Of a stretch of 64,000 bases of DNA, positions 17,942 through 26,000 are shown in pieces. This DNA comes from CAYRGY01 sp964424075. GTDB taxonomy: Bacteria > Patescibacteriota > Gracilibacteria > UBA1369. The position numbers and the translations under genes are program-made. The stretch lies in contig CAYRGY010000002.1 in assembly GCA_964424075.1 (NCBI GenBank), forward strand, positions 1 through 64,000, in the 5' to 3' direction. Under the pieces are notes generated by a model that saw nothing but the letters and a program-made list of their open reading frames with translations, had not been told where the DNA came from and ran no database searches. How positions within the stretch are numbered: position 1 is the first letter of the stretch; each line of letters begins with the position of its first letter.

Positions 17942-18126
17942 AAATAAGTGTAATAAGATATAGTCACGTTTTTTTAGAGAAGCTGCGGTTATAGCTATCC
18001 CAATCCTCGTGATTGAATAATATTGTTTGCTTATAGCTTAAGGATATTGAGGCTATTCTAGGGCGTTGGTATTCCTTAAAATCAACTTATGCCTCTTGCA
18101 AGTTCAAGAGGCAAGTTGGTTTTTTT
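17942..18126 (+). other. Intergenic region, possible small RNA ending in a terminator
   Basis: The 185 bases between the metallopeptidase stop and the T-run hold no reading frame of note but several short inverted repeats, for example CAATCCTCGTGATTG near 18001, and end in a strong intrinsic terminator. The terminator is about 140 bases from the stop codon, far for a simple 3' end. Either it ends a long 3' untranslated region or a separate small RNA is made here. I could not match it to a known RNA family. Confidence 0.3.
18083..18126 (+). terminator. Strong intrinsic terminator
   Basis: TGCCTCTTG pairs with CAAGAGGCA around a six-base loop, the stem can extend through CAACTT/AGTTG, and a run of T follows directly. 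It ends transcription upstream of tRNA-His. Confidence 0.85.
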
Positions 18127-18129
18127 AAA

Positions 18130-18157
18130 TTGATTTTTAAAAGTGTTGTGTTAGAAT
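18130..18157 (+). promoter_or_regulatory. Promoter of tRNA-His
   Basis: TTGATT at 18130 and TAGAAT at 18152 are 16 bases apart. Transcription should begin about 8-10 bases before the mature 5' end. Confidence 0.55.
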
Positions 18158-18173
18158 CACCGCGCTTGAGTAT

Positions 18174-18251
18174 GGTGCCCATAGCTCAGTTGGTTAGAGT
18201 GTCGGGTTGTGGTCCCGAAGGTCGTGGGTTCAAGTCCCATTGGGCACCCCA
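18174..18251 (+). tRNA. tRNA-His (anticodon GTG)
   Basis: The cloverleaf folds with acceptor GTGCCCA/TGGGCAC, the extra G at position -1 opposite C73 that is specific to histidine tRNA, anticodon stem TCGGG/CCCGA with loop TTGTGGT, T-arm GTGGG-TTCAAGT-CCCAT, and an encoded CCA end. It lies just after a strong terminator and has its own promoter. Confidence 0.95.
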
Positions 18252-18340
18252 TTTATATTACTTTTCCAGTCAAATAGATTTGTATTTTTGTCCAATTTAT
18301 ATTAAAAAGGTAATATAAATATTTTATAAAACAAAAATAT

Positions 18341-19333
18341 ATGAAAAAATGGTTAGTAGGCGCAGGGCTCCTAATTTTTTGCGCCCCCCTTTTAGTTGTC
18401 GGTGCTGTTTTGCAAACAGGTAAAGATATTCCTTCTGGAGAAATTGTAGAGGGAAATTTGTATTTGGCCGGCAGTGATCCTTCAATAGGAGGAGATGTCC
18501 AAGGTGACTTGGTAATTGCCGGTGGAAACGTTTATATTTCAGGTACGGTCGAGGAAGATGTAATGGCTGCCGGTGGAAATTTGGAAATAACTGGTAATAT
18601 TGGTGGCGACCTACGTATTGCCGGTGGTAAAGTTAATGTTAACAGCAAGATTGGTGGAGAAGTGTTTATTTTTGCCGGTGATGTAGTGATTGGACCGAAT
18701 GCTGAGATTGCCGGTGACTTAGTAGTTAATTCAGGTAATTTTAATAAAAATGATGCAGCAATAGTTGGAGGTAATGAGATGATTCAGACCGGTAGTGAAG
18801 GGAAAATGATTTCTGAAGAATTTGAAGCTAAGAAAGAACAAGTTATGCGATTTTTGACAATTACATATTGGGTTTCACAAGTTCTGGCTATTCTTGGATT
18901 ATTGTTTACCGGTGCAGTATTTTATGGATTGTTCAATAAAATCACCAATAAATCTGTCACTTCTCTATTCAGTAAGAGCAATTTCTGGATAAATCTTGGA
19001 ATTGGATTTCTCTTCTTCGTAGCAACTCCAATTGCATCTTTTATTCTTCTTTTCACAGGAATTGGCGCATTGCTCTCATTTATCCTGCTACTAGGTTATG
19101 CATTAACAATATTAGTAGCAATTGCATTTGCAGGTATTATATTTGGAGGTTTGATGCAAAAGATATTCAAGAAAAACAAGAAAGGTTTGAACTGGGGATT
19201 TGTTATTCTTGGTATCGTTGTTTTACACCTTTTGTCGCTACTTCCAATTGTCGGTTTGTTAATCGGTTTCTTCTTTATGCTTGTCAGTATGGGAACACTT
19301 CTAAGAATGAAATGGGAATATTCCCGAGGGTAA
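18341..19333 (+). CDS. Bactofilin-like beta-helix protein with C-terminal membrane domain
   Basis: The 330-residue product has an N-terminal hydrophobic segment, then about 130 residues of short repeated turns rich in Gly and Val/Ile (IGGDVQGDLVIAGGNVYISG, TGNIGGDLRIAGG), the pattern of the polymer-forming beta-helix of bactofilins. About four membrane helices follow from residue 170 on. Similar proteins occur in CPR genomes and may act at the envelope as a scaffold. The beta-helix here would lie outside the cytoplasm if the N-terminal segment is a signal. Followed by an intrinsic terminator. Confidence 0.7.
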   Translation: MKKWLVGAGLLIFCAPLLVVGAVLQTGKDIPSGEIVEGNLYLAGSDPSIGGDVQGDLVIAGGNVYISGTVEEDVMAAGGNLEITGNIGGDLRIAGGKVNVNSKIGGEVFIFAGDVVIGPNAEIAGDLVVNSGNFNKNDAAIVGGNEMIQTGSEGKMISEEFEAKKEQVMRFLTITYWVSQVLAILGLLFTGAVFYGLFNKITNKSVTSLFSKSNFWINLGIGFLFFVATPIASFILLFTGIGALLSFILLLGYALTILVAIAFAGIIFGGLMQKIFKKNKKGLNWGFVILGIVVLHLLSLLPIVGLLIGFFFMLVSMGTLLRMKWEYSRG

Positions 19334-19345
19334 TTCTGAGATAAT

Positions 19346-19379
19346 AAAAGCCTCCTTACTGCGGTAAGGGGGCTTTTTT
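19346..19379 (+). terminator. Intrinsic terminator after the bactofilin-like gene
   Basis: AAAAGCCTCCTTAC pairs with GTAAGGGGGCTTTT around a short loop and runs into T's, 13 bases after the stop codon. Confidence 0.85.
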
Positions 19380-19520
19380 AGTAGATTTGTGAACACTGTT
19401 TGGCCATGATCTTAATCATTTGCCCTAATTCCTTGGCATCTTGCTTTTCAATTTTGCCAGTGAGGCCTCATTTTGCTTTTTGCAACGAATGCGACGACTC
19501 TCTTTTTCAGGAGCCTGATG
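19378..19520 (-). pseudogene. Possible frameshifted small-gene remnant
   Basis: On the minus strand, one frame reads ESRRIRCKKQNEASL and the next frame continues KIEKQDAKELGQMIKIM and ends in KQCSQIY before a TAA at 19378. Joined across a one-base shift in the run GGCAAAATTG they make a coherent charged helical peptide of about 50 residues. No ATG start was found in the first frame. The stretch to 19594 otherwise holds nothing. It may be a decayed gene or chance. Confidence 0.25.
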
Positions 19521-19594
19521 TTTTGTGTTTTCACCTAACTGCAGTTTTATATGTTAAAGTATTATTATATTACAATACTTTTCCTTACTTCCGT

Positions 19595-20632
19595 CTAAGG
19601 TTGTTGGTAAATATCAGTTTGAGGATGAAATGCTGCCCAGGCAAAAAAGAAACCAATTTGAAAGTCTATTTGTTGATTATTCTGTAAATTGACGGGGGTG
19701 AATTTTCCATTTTGATAAGTAATTTGAAGATCGGCTCCACCCAGTGAGTCCAGAATTGTTCCTCCTTCAGCTAATTGCTCTTGGATTAATTCTTCAGGAT
19801 ATGCTTTAGCTTGGCCATTTACAATTAATCCATAGACTATTTCTTTGCGATGCAATCGATTATCTTCATGTTCATTCTCAAATAGGACTCGCTCTGAAGT
19901 TTGATAATCACCATAGGGATAATAATTATAGTCACGTTGACTCCCTTGGGGAATTGCTAGAACCAAACCTTCAGGGTGATCTTCCTGAAAATCCGCCCAG
20001 CTGACAGTCCATACATTGATAAATTCCAGTTTTTCTCCTGTTTTAGGACCCACAATGGCTTTTCCGGTCAATTGCTCCCAATATGACTCTGTTTTACGGT
20101 CATACATGACTAAATTGTTGTTGAGTAATTTACCGGACACACCAAATTCTACAGGTTCTCCATCTAGTACACGTTGAAAAGCTATGCCTGTATAACATAG
20201 TGGACAAAAAGTGATTAAAACAGGTTCTCCATTAACCTCATCATTGACTATTTCATGCCAATTGAGAATTTTTAGTGGATAAGCTTTGGCTGTGCCGTCC
20301 ATGACCAAACTAATGACCATTTCCTCCGGTTCCAGAAAATCAACTTCAGCAACTGGCAAGAAATTGGGATTGTCGATTGAAGGTATACAGTCTTTGCCAA
20401 AACAGCCTTGTTTAAGTCTTTTCCTGTTTTGATCGGATAACATTTTAAGGGCAATCTCTTGAGTAGACTTTTGTTCAACAATTATTTCAGATGGTGTTGA
20501 ATCACTAATATCTTTGACTATTTGCTGATTGACTTCCGGACTGCGATAGACCATGGGGATTAAAAGTATGATGGCAACTAAAATAACCAGCATTATATAC
20601 AACAGAGTTTTGCCAGGCTGGGAATAATGCAT
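19595..20632 (-). CDS. DUF3179-domain membrane-anchored protein
   Basis: The 345-residue product has one N-terminal membrane helix (about residues 10-28; LYIMLVILVAIILLIPMVY) and an extracytoplasmic DUF3179 domain. Visible family features are VISLVMDGTAKAYPLKILNWHEIVND, the double-Cys block FCPLCYTG, and later FGVSGKLLNNNLVMYDR and YWEQLTGKAIVG. The biochemical role of DUF3179 is not established. It is the last gene of a minus-strand unit with rpmA and an unknown helical gene, five bases after the latter. Confidence 0.85.
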   Translation of the reverse strand: MHYSQPGKTLLYIMLVILVAIILLIPMVYRSPEVNQQIVKDISDSTPSEIIVEQKSTQEIALKMLSDQNRKRLKQGCFGKDCIPSIDNPNFLPVAEVDFLEPEEMVISLVMDGTAKAYPLKILNWHEIVNDEVNGEPVLITFCPLCYTGIAFQRVLDGEPVEFGVSGKLLNNNLVMYDRKTESYWEQLTGKAIVGPKTGEKLEFINVWTVSWADFQEDHPEGLVLAIPQGSQRDYNYYPYGDYQTSERVLFENEHEDNRLHRKEIVYGLIVNGQAKAYPEELIQEQLAEGGTILDSLGGADLQITYQNGKFTPVNLQNNQQIDFQIGFFFAWAAFHPQTDIYQQP

Positions 20633-20637
20633 ATGGT

Positions 20638-21294
20638 TTATGTTAATTGCTTGGGCTTAGCTTCAATTAGATTTTTGAATATACCAGAAATAATAAACTC
20701 AGCAAATTTTTTAATTGCCGTAGGGTGATAGTCCACCTGATTATTGTCTAATAATTGGAGCATGCTGACGGTGAAAAGTTGAGGGATCTCCTGCTTGACG
20801 CTTTGGTCCAGCAATAGTCCATGATCGAGAACTTTTGCAGCATTCTCTTCAGCTAAACGAGAAATTTCTTGAATCCAAGCATCAATTTTTAATTTTATTT
20901 TCAAAGGAATTGTGGCTGAGCCGATGTATCGATCCGGCAAGGTTTCTTGCTTATCAATAGCGCTAGATGACCATTCCAGCAGTTTTAAACCGGCCTCAGC
21001 TTGTAACTCAGGGAAATTCACGATAATCAGGCTTAAAATGAAGGCGGCAGGTAAATTATAAGACAAGAGCTTGGAGACAAGATTTACCAAGTCCTGATTT
21101 TGATTACTTTTAATAAATTTGAGGAGAATTTTGAAGAGGTGATCTTCCTTCTTTTTCTGCTTTTGCTCCTGTTTTTGAACAGCTTGAAGCTGCTTGGCTG
21201 ATTCAGCCATTCGGGCCTGAAACTCTTCAAAGGCTTCTGCACTTAAGGCTTGGGGCGTACTTTCAAAGGATTGAAATGATTCAAGTCCTGCCAT
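20638..21294 (-). CDS. Helical protein of unknown function, coupled to rpmA
   Basis: The 218-residue protein is helical, with a Gln/Lys-rich segment at about 35-50 (QAVQKQEQKQKKKEDH) and a hydrophobic helix at about 78-95 that may be buried rather than membrane-spanning. There is no signal peptide. Its ATG overlaps the rpmA stop (TAATG), so it should be translated together with L27. No family recognised; it might be a ribosome- or assembly-related factor, but only the position suggests so. Confidence 0.65.
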   Translation of the reverse strand: MAGLESFQSFESTPQALSAEAFEEFQARMAESAKQLQAVQKQEQKQKKKEDHLFKILLKFIKSNQNQDLVNLVSKLLSYNLPAAFILSLIIVNFPELQAEAGLKLLEWSSSAIDKQETLPDRYIGSATIPLKIKLKIDAWIQEISRLAEENAAKVLDHGLLLDQSVKQEIPQLFTVSMLQLLDNNQVDYHPTAIKKFAEFIISGIFKNLIEAKPKQLT

Positions 21295-21572
21295 TAAGAA
21301 GGTATAACGCTAACGAATTTATCCTTATGCTTTTGACTATTATGCTTCAATACTTGCTTTTCAGTGTACTTAACGACACCGTCTGTAAGAGCAAATAGAC
21401 TGTGATCTTTACCAGTTCCTACATTTTCACCAGCAAAAAACTTGCTTCCTCTTTGTCTAACAATAATATTGCCTGCTTTTACCTTTTGTCCTCCAAAAAC
21501 TTTCACACCAAGGTATTTAGGTTTGGAATCTCGGATATTCTTTGTAGATCCGGCTGCTTTCTTATGTGCCAT
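21294..21572 (-). CDS. rpmA: Ribosomal protein L27
   Basis: The 92-residue protein starts MAHKKAAGSTKNIRDSKPK, and continues LGVKVFGGQKVKAGNIIVRQ and GTGKDHSLFALTDG, all typical for L27, which reaches the peptidyl transferase centre of the 50S subunit. The ATG at 21572 is fixed by homology; an upstream in-frame start would add 21 unlikely residues. There is no N-terminal cleavage extension. L21 is not next to it, unlike in most bacteria. Confidence 0.96.
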   Translation of the reverse strand: MAHKKAAGSTKNIRDSKPKYLGVKVFGGQKVKAGNIIVRQRGSKFFAGENVGTGKDHSLFALTDGVVKYTEKQVLKHNSQKHKDKFVSVIPS

Positions 21573-21677
21573 GCTGGTTGATATTAGTTGAAATTTTTGC
21601 TCCCAGACGTTACAAGGTTTTATTTCTTTTTGCAATAGTTTTTGTCAGAAATAAGGGATTTTGGCTTAGTGACTTTG

Positions 21678-21706
21678 TTGTCAGAAGGCTTAAATTTTGG
21701 TATAAT
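21678..21706 (+). promoter_or_regulatory. Promoter of the M23 peptidase gene
   Basis: TTGTCA at 21678 and TATAAT at 21701 are 17 bases apart, and the -10 is preceded by TGG. The leader to the ATG at 21727 would be about 14 bases and has no Shine-Dalgarno sequence. Confidence 0.65.
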
Positions 21707-21726
21707 TCAGAGATTGAATTTGAATT

Positions 21727-23292
21727 ATGTATAAAGCAAAAATAAGAATTTTGGAGGCTATTCTGGTGGGCTTTATGACGCTAATTATCGTCATAGTTCC
21801 CTTTCATTTGGAGCAGATCTTCGCGCAGGAATCTTCGATAGAGCAGGTTGAAGTAGAATCAGAAGAAGATCAACGGCTGCAGGAACGTCAAAGGCGTGCA
21901 GTAATGTTTTTGAACCAAATTAAACAAGAAATTGATCGTAGCGAGGAGCAATTACTAGTTATTAATGATGATTTAGTTGATACGGAAGCTAAATTGGTAA
22001 CTACCAGAATGAAAATTGATAGCCTAGAAGCACAAATTAATAATATTAATCGTCGAATCAATAATACCGAGTCACAAATTGTGAATGTACAAGAGCAAAT
22101 TGAAATGAAGAAAACGGAAATAGAGCAGTTGGAATATGAAATTGAACAAAAAAAGGTAGAAATTTCCTTTCAGAAACAGATGTTTCTGAAATACTTGGAA
22201 GTTATATATCGTAAACAAAGTGATTTTAATAATATCAGCGAGGAAAACATTCAAATCAATACATTAAAACTGCTTTTTGGAGACCAGAAAGCCGGCGATA
22301 TTTTAACTTCGCTTCACTATTCTGAAGTTTTTGAGAATGAAGGTAGGAAGATGCTGAATAAATTGGTAATTCTGGTAGAAGAACAAGAAACTCAACAGCA
22401 GATTCTATTGGTCAAACAAAGAACTTTGCAGCTATTGCTCAAGCAATTGGCACAGGACAAGAAGGATCTGGAGATGCAGAAGAGAGCTAAAGGATCACTT
22501 TTGAAGCAAACTGAAGGGCAGGAGCAGATTTATCAGGAATTACTGGAGGAAACAAGAAAACAGCAAGAGCAGGTCGCCCTAGAAATACAAACACTTAAGG
22601 AAAATCTAGATTTCATCCGTAAGAGAATGAAAATTTTGGGGTCGGAATTTGATCCCAAAGATTATCAAGGATTGATAGAGTTGGCAGGGCAATCTTCAAT
22701 TTATAAATATCTAAATGATGATGCAATCAAGGCTGGTTTCGAGCCGATTTGGCCGGTTAGTCCTAGCAGAGGAGTATCAGCCTATTATCTGGAAGCTTCC
22801 TATCAAAGAACATTTGGATTTCCTCATAACGCAATTGATATCAGAGCTTATCAGGATACACCTATTAAGTCAGCGGAGGATGGTATTGTGTACAAGGCGC
22901 AGGATAATGGTTATGGTTATAGCTATATCATTGTAGCTCATAAAGGTGGCTATATGACTGTTTATGGCCATATATACAATATTTTGGTCAGACCGGGCCA
23001 AATAGTAAAAGCTGGTGATATTATCGGTAAATCAGGTGGTATGCCTGGCACAAAAGGTGCTGGTGTTTATACCACAGGACCTCACTTGCACTTCGAAATC
23101 ATCAAAGACGGTCGGCATGTAGACCCAATGTTGTTTATGAATCTAACTTATCTTGATTTTGAAGCAATACCTGACAAATACTTAGCCAAGGCTTTGGGAG
23201 ATCAACAAAAATACAAACGGAAAGGTAAAGTTAAACGGGCTTTGAGTGTCGATGAACTGGTAGATTTAAATAGCGATTCTGCTAGTAATTAA
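21727..23292 (+). CDS. M23 family peptidoglycan endopeptidase with coiled-coil stalk (EnvC-like)
   Basis: The 521-residue protein has an N-terminal signal anchor (about residues 10-33), a long coiled coil (about 45-320, with TESQIVNVQEQIEMKKTEIE) and a LytM/M23 domain (about 355-470). The zinc ligands are visible in HNAIDIRA (HxxxD) and in PHLHFEII (HxH), so the enzyme should be active on cell-wall cross-links. The layout matches EnvC-type proteins that act at division or remodelling sites. The stop overlaps the 3' end of the convergent membrane gene by 11 bases. Confidence 0.9.
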   Translation: MYKAKIRILEAILVGFMTLIIVIVPFHLEQIFAQESSIEQVEVESEEDQRLQERQRRAVMFLNQIKQEIDRSEEQLLVINDDLVDTEAKLVTTRMKIDSLEAQINNINRRINNTESQIVNVQEQIEMKKTEIEQLEYEIEQKKVEISFQKQMFLKYLEVIYRKQSDFNNISEENIQINTLKLLFGDQKAGDILTSLHYSEVFENEGRKMLNKLVILVEEQETQQQILLVKQRTLQLLLKQLAQDKKDLEMQKRAKGSLLKQTEGQEQIYQELLEETRKQQEQVALEIQTLKENLDFIRKRMKILGSEFDPKDYQGLIELAGQSSIYKYLNDDAIKAGFEPIWPVSPSRGVSAYYLEASYQRTFGFPHNAIDIRAYQDTPIKSAEDGIVYKAQDNGYGYSYIIVAHKGGYMTVYGHIYNILVRPGQIVKAGDIIGKSGGMPGTKGAGVYTTGPHLHFEIIKDGRHVDPMLFMNLTYLDFEAIPDKYLAKALGDQQKYKRKGKVKRALSVDELVDLNSDSASN

Positions 23293-23932
23293 TCGATTGA
23301 AGGACCTGTTGATGACGTTTTTTTATAATAGCTAGAGCGGTAATAATTGTGGCAATTTGAATGCTTATAGCAGTGGCCGCTGTTGTATATTTCATCCAAT
23401 GCGGGTAACCGGGTCTTAAGAAATCTACAAATGTCGGATAAAAATAGTGAGTAAGATCAACAGAAATAAAAAAGGCTATGACAATGGCCAACCAAAGCGG
23501 TGACATAGGCTTTAAATGATCAAAAATAATGAAGGCTTGTAATCCGTAGGCCGCTACCCAAAACATAGAACCAAAATCATGCCAATTAAAACCCACCCAA
23601 TTCATGAGCATCGGGAAATAGATTTGAGCAATAATTCCATAGCTGGCAATTCCGATAAAAATCAGTAGTGTAAACCAATTGGGCGGATTTTTACCTCGAT
23701 ATAGAGCAATATACCAAATGGTTAACAGTGGCGGATAAAGAGAACAAATGGCAGTCAAGGGAATCAAATAGGGTGGAATTGAACTCAACCAGGCATAATC
23801 TGCGAATGCCCCAGCAATTGACCAGATGGCATTAAAGATGATTAGTCCAAGCAATGTCTTACGTTTAAATTTTAGTTGAGCAGCCCAATTGATTGCCTTT
23901 TTTACTGAATTTTGATTTATTTTAATAGTCAT
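23282..23932 (-). CDS. Multi-span membrane protein, possibly DUF1405/YpjA-like
   Basis: The 216-residue protein has about six membrane helices and many Trp, Tyr and Pro residues in the loops. Spacing of features such as LLGLIIFNAIWSIAGAF, AAYGLQAFIIFDHLKP and SVDLTHYFYP resembles the DUF1405 group (Bacillus YpjA); the match is by eye and weak. The ATG at 23932 is chosen over one at 23965, which would run into nth. It is divergent from nth with a 12-base gap, so their control regions overlap. Confidence 0.5.
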   Translation of the reverse strand: MTIKINQNSVKKAINWAAQLKFKRKTLLGLIIFNAIWSIAGAFADYAWLSSIPPYLIPLTAICSLYPPLLTIWYIALYRGKNPPNWFTLLIFIGIASYGIIAQIYFPMLMNWVGFNWHDFGSMFWVAAYGLQAFIIFDHLKPMSPLWLAIVIAFFISVDLTHYFYPTFVDFLRPGYPHWMKYTTAATAISIQIATIITALAIIKKRHQQVLQSINY

Positions 23933-23944
23933 TGTAAATCGATT

Positions 23945-24634
23945 ATGAGTAAAAAGGATAAGCAAAACAAGCTTTCTTCACATGCCAGGAAAGCGGCTCG
24001 CCAAAATTTTGAAGAATTTTACAGATTGTTGATGGAAAACTATCCGCAAGCTGAAACTGCACTTGAATATGAAACTCCACTACAGCTTTTAATTGCAACC
24101 ATCTTATCTGCGCAATGTACGGACAAAAGAGTGAATATGGTTACTCCTGTGCTATTTAAGCGATTTCCGAATGCTGAAAGCTTAGCAGACGCTGATCTTG
24201 AGGAAGTGGAGAAAATTGTAAAAAGTACAGGATTCTTTCGGAATAAGGCCAAAAATATTGTGGCAGCCTGCCAGAAAGTGATGGTTGATTTTGGCGGCAA
24301 ACTTCCCGATACCATGGAAGAATTAGTAACATTACCAGGAGTAGCTCGAAAAACTGCCAATGTCGTACTCTGGAGCGCTTTTGGAAAGAATGAGGGAATA
24401 GTAGTGGATACTCATGTCGGGCGAATCGCCTATCGCCTAGGTATTTCTGAAAGCACGAACCCTGATCGGATTGAAAAAGACTTGATGGAAATTGTTCCCC
24501 GTTCTGAGTGGGGTGTGTTTGCAAATATGCTGATAGATTTAGGTCGTGATACCTGCAAAGCGCCCACGCCTAAATGCCAAGGATGTGTGATGCGAGAAAT
24601 TTGTCCGTGGTTTAAAGAGATTGTTTCAAAATAA
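23945..24634 (+). CDS. nth: Endonuclease III
   Basis: This base-excision repair enzyme removes oxidised pyrimidines and cuts at abasic sites. The 229-residue protein has the helix-hairpin-helix LPGVARKTANVVL (about residues 123-135) with the catalytic Lys, the catalytic Asp in VVDTHVGRIAYRLG, and the C-terminal [4Fe-4S] site with Cys spaced 6, 2 and 5 residues (in CKAPTPKCQGCVMREIC). The ATG at 23945 is chosen. There is no terminator before the GC-rich islet that follows. Confidence 0.96.
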   Translation: MSKKDKQNKLSSHARKAARQNFEEFYRLLMENYPQAETALEYETPLQLLIATILSAQCTDKRVNMVTPVLFKRFPNAESLADADLEEVEKIVKSTGFFRNKAKNIVAACQKVMVDFGGKLPDTMEELVTLPGVARKTANVVLWSAFGKNEGIVVDTHVGRIAYRLGISESTNPDRIEKDLMEIVPRSEWGVFANMLIDLGRDTCKAPTPKCQGCVMREICPWFKEIVSK

Positions 24635-24661
24635 AAGCCTGCTTTGCTGTAGACTAGTCCT

Positions 24662-24700
24662 TTCTGACAGGCGTCCGCGCGTGGCGGACGCCTGTCAGAA
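24662..24700. repeat. Perfect 17-base inverted repeat at the left edge of the third GC-rich islet
   Basis: TTCTGACAGGCGTCCGC (24662-24678) is matched exactly by its reverse complement at 24684-24700 around a five-base loop. There is no T-run on either side, so it is an unusual terminator at best. It lies 21 bases beyond the stop of the 166-residue minus-strand gene and marks the switch from AT-rich to GC-rich DNA. Confidence 0.9.
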
Positions 24701-24721
24701 TAGTGTTGATGGCCAATCGCT

Positions 24722-25222
24722 CTAGCCGCGCAGATGCTTAAGCTTTGCGCGGCGATAAGAGCTGAGTAGATTGGGCATTGGTGCTTGGTCGGTTTTGTGG
24801 AACACGCCGGAGGCGGGTTCCTCTGCAGCCCAGGACTGCTCGATCTTCTGCTCCCGAACGACACGTCGCTGCTTAATTTCCATGAGCTGGTCGATTCGCG
24901 CGGCGAATCTCTTGGCAGCGAAGTGTCCCAGGTACTTTTCGTACTTACGTCGGGGAGGAAGAGGAACTGTTTCTGCGTCAGCAGGTTTGTCCTCTACCAA
25001 TTCGAGAGCTCTACTCACGGGTCGGGTGATTCCCTCGCCGCGCTGAAGCTCTCTGATTGTGGGCTTCCGGTCCTCGACATGAGTCCTTCGCGGAAGCGTA
25101 CCTCGAGCCTTGGGGTGCATCGGAAGTGTATTAGACAGCTTGCTCTCTTCCCCTTTCTTTTGCTGTCCTGCAGTTGCTTCCGGCAAAACCTGACTTTGCT
25201 TTCCCATCTCTGACACCTTCAT
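24722..25222 (-). CDS. GC-rich hypothetical charged protein
   Basis: The 166-residue product has no signal or membrane helix and is rich in Arg, Lys, Glu and Pro, with a basic helical segment at about 100-125 (FAAKRFAARIDQLMEIKQRR). I do not recognise it. The frame is open across the islet and is the most plausible of those here. An AGGAGGT lies about 20 bases before the ATG, which is too far, so the start is uncertain. Composition differs sharply from nth and the HdeD-like gene on either side. Confidence 0.42.
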   Translation of the reverse strand: MKVSEMGKQSQVLPEATAGQQKKGEESKLSNTLPMHPKARGTLPRRTHVEDRKPTIRELQRGEGITRPVSRALELVEDKPADAETVPLPPRRKYEKYLGHFAAKRFAARIDQLMEIKQRRVVREQKIEQSWAAEEPASGVFHKTDQAPMPNLLSSYRRAKLKHLRG

Positions 25223-25492
25223 CCTTAATTCGCGCTGGGGACCTCCTGTGATGTGAGAATTTGGGGCAACTCGAACGAGGGAAGTTGTTTTTTTTGGCCA
25301 TACCTTGTCAATGCTCGCCCCTGGTGAGGCGAGGCTAACGCCCTAGTCAATCCCACCCCTAACCAAAAAGCTATGGATGTGTTTTGAATCTAAGCTAAAT
25401 TGATTGTAAAGCTTTTTTTATTTCTGTCAATGTTGCATTTAGCATTTTTTCGATTAAACTTTTGACAGCAAAAATATTTAATTTTCTAAAAT
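25223..25492. other. Right part of the third GC-rich islet and junction to AT-rich DNA
   Basis: About 270 bases without a gene. GC-rich up to about 25375, then AT-rich leader of the HdeD-like gene. No direct repeat matching the left edge was seen. A TTGACA at 25462 is close to the next start, but I could not find a -10 placed to serve it. Confidence 0.5.
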
Positions 25493-25999
25493 ATGTCTAA
25501 AACAAAAAAACTGAACCTTGGTATGGTCTTTAGTTTCATTTACGCAATACTTTCAGTAGCTCTGGGAGTTTTTATCTTCGCTGCTACTGTTACCATGCTT
25601 GATCTGATTTTGTATTTCGGAATTCTAACAATAGTCTTTGGAGCCGGAATGATAGGAGTTTCTTTTCAGGAAAAGGAATTGGGGAATAAATTGTTTCTGG
25701 AGGGTGTACTGGCGCTGGTAATCGGATTCTTGTTGGTTTTTTATCCAGGAATTAGTATTCATACTGGAATGTTGATGATTGCAACCTTGCTGATGACTTT
25801 GGGAATATTTAAAATGTTTAATGGATTTGGGGAGTTACGCAGCTGTAAGGGTCGACAGACAACCTTTATTGGGCTTATTAGCGTGATTGCCTCTATTGTT
25901 TTACTTTCCAATCCAGCTTTATTGATTGAGACAATCGGTGTATATACAATAGCCTTTGGTATCGTGCTGGCTATAATGTCTACAATGAAAAAGAAATAG
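25493..25999 (+). CDS. HdeD/DUF308 family membrane protein
   Basis: The 168-residue protein has six short membrane helices grouped in pairs, with Gly-rich turns such as ILYFGILTIVFGAGMIG and VIGFLLVFYPGISI that are typical of the DUF308/HdeD group. In enterobacteria HdeD is linked to acid resistance; the role here is unknown. The start follows an AT-rich leader without a ribosome site. Its end is one base from the convergent prephenate dehydratase-like gene. Confidence 0.75.
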   Translation: MSKTKKLNLGMVFSFIYAILSVALGVFIFAATVTMLDLILYFGILTIVFGAGMIGVSFQEKELGNKLFLEGVLALVIGFLLVFYPGISIHTGMLMIATLLMTLGIFKMFNGFGELRSCKGRQTTFIGLISVIASIVLLSNPALLIETIGVYTIAFGIVLAIMSTMKKK

Positions 26000-26000
26000 T

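Noticed and set aside
19400..19687. 95-residue plus-strand frame near the DUF3179 gene
   Set aside because: It overlaps the 3' end of the DUF3179 gene and is the complement of the possible remnant on the minus strand.
24785..25213. 142-residue plus-strand frame in islet 3
   Set aside because: Overlaps the 166-residue minus-strand frame. It is Ser/Leu/Cys-rich with no clear ribosome site, so I judged the minus-strand frame the better one, though neither is certain.
3316..25350. GACTAG hexamer near several islet edges, suggesting a shared target site
   Set aside because: A six-base match is expected by chance in this much DNA, and it is not placed consistently at the junctions.
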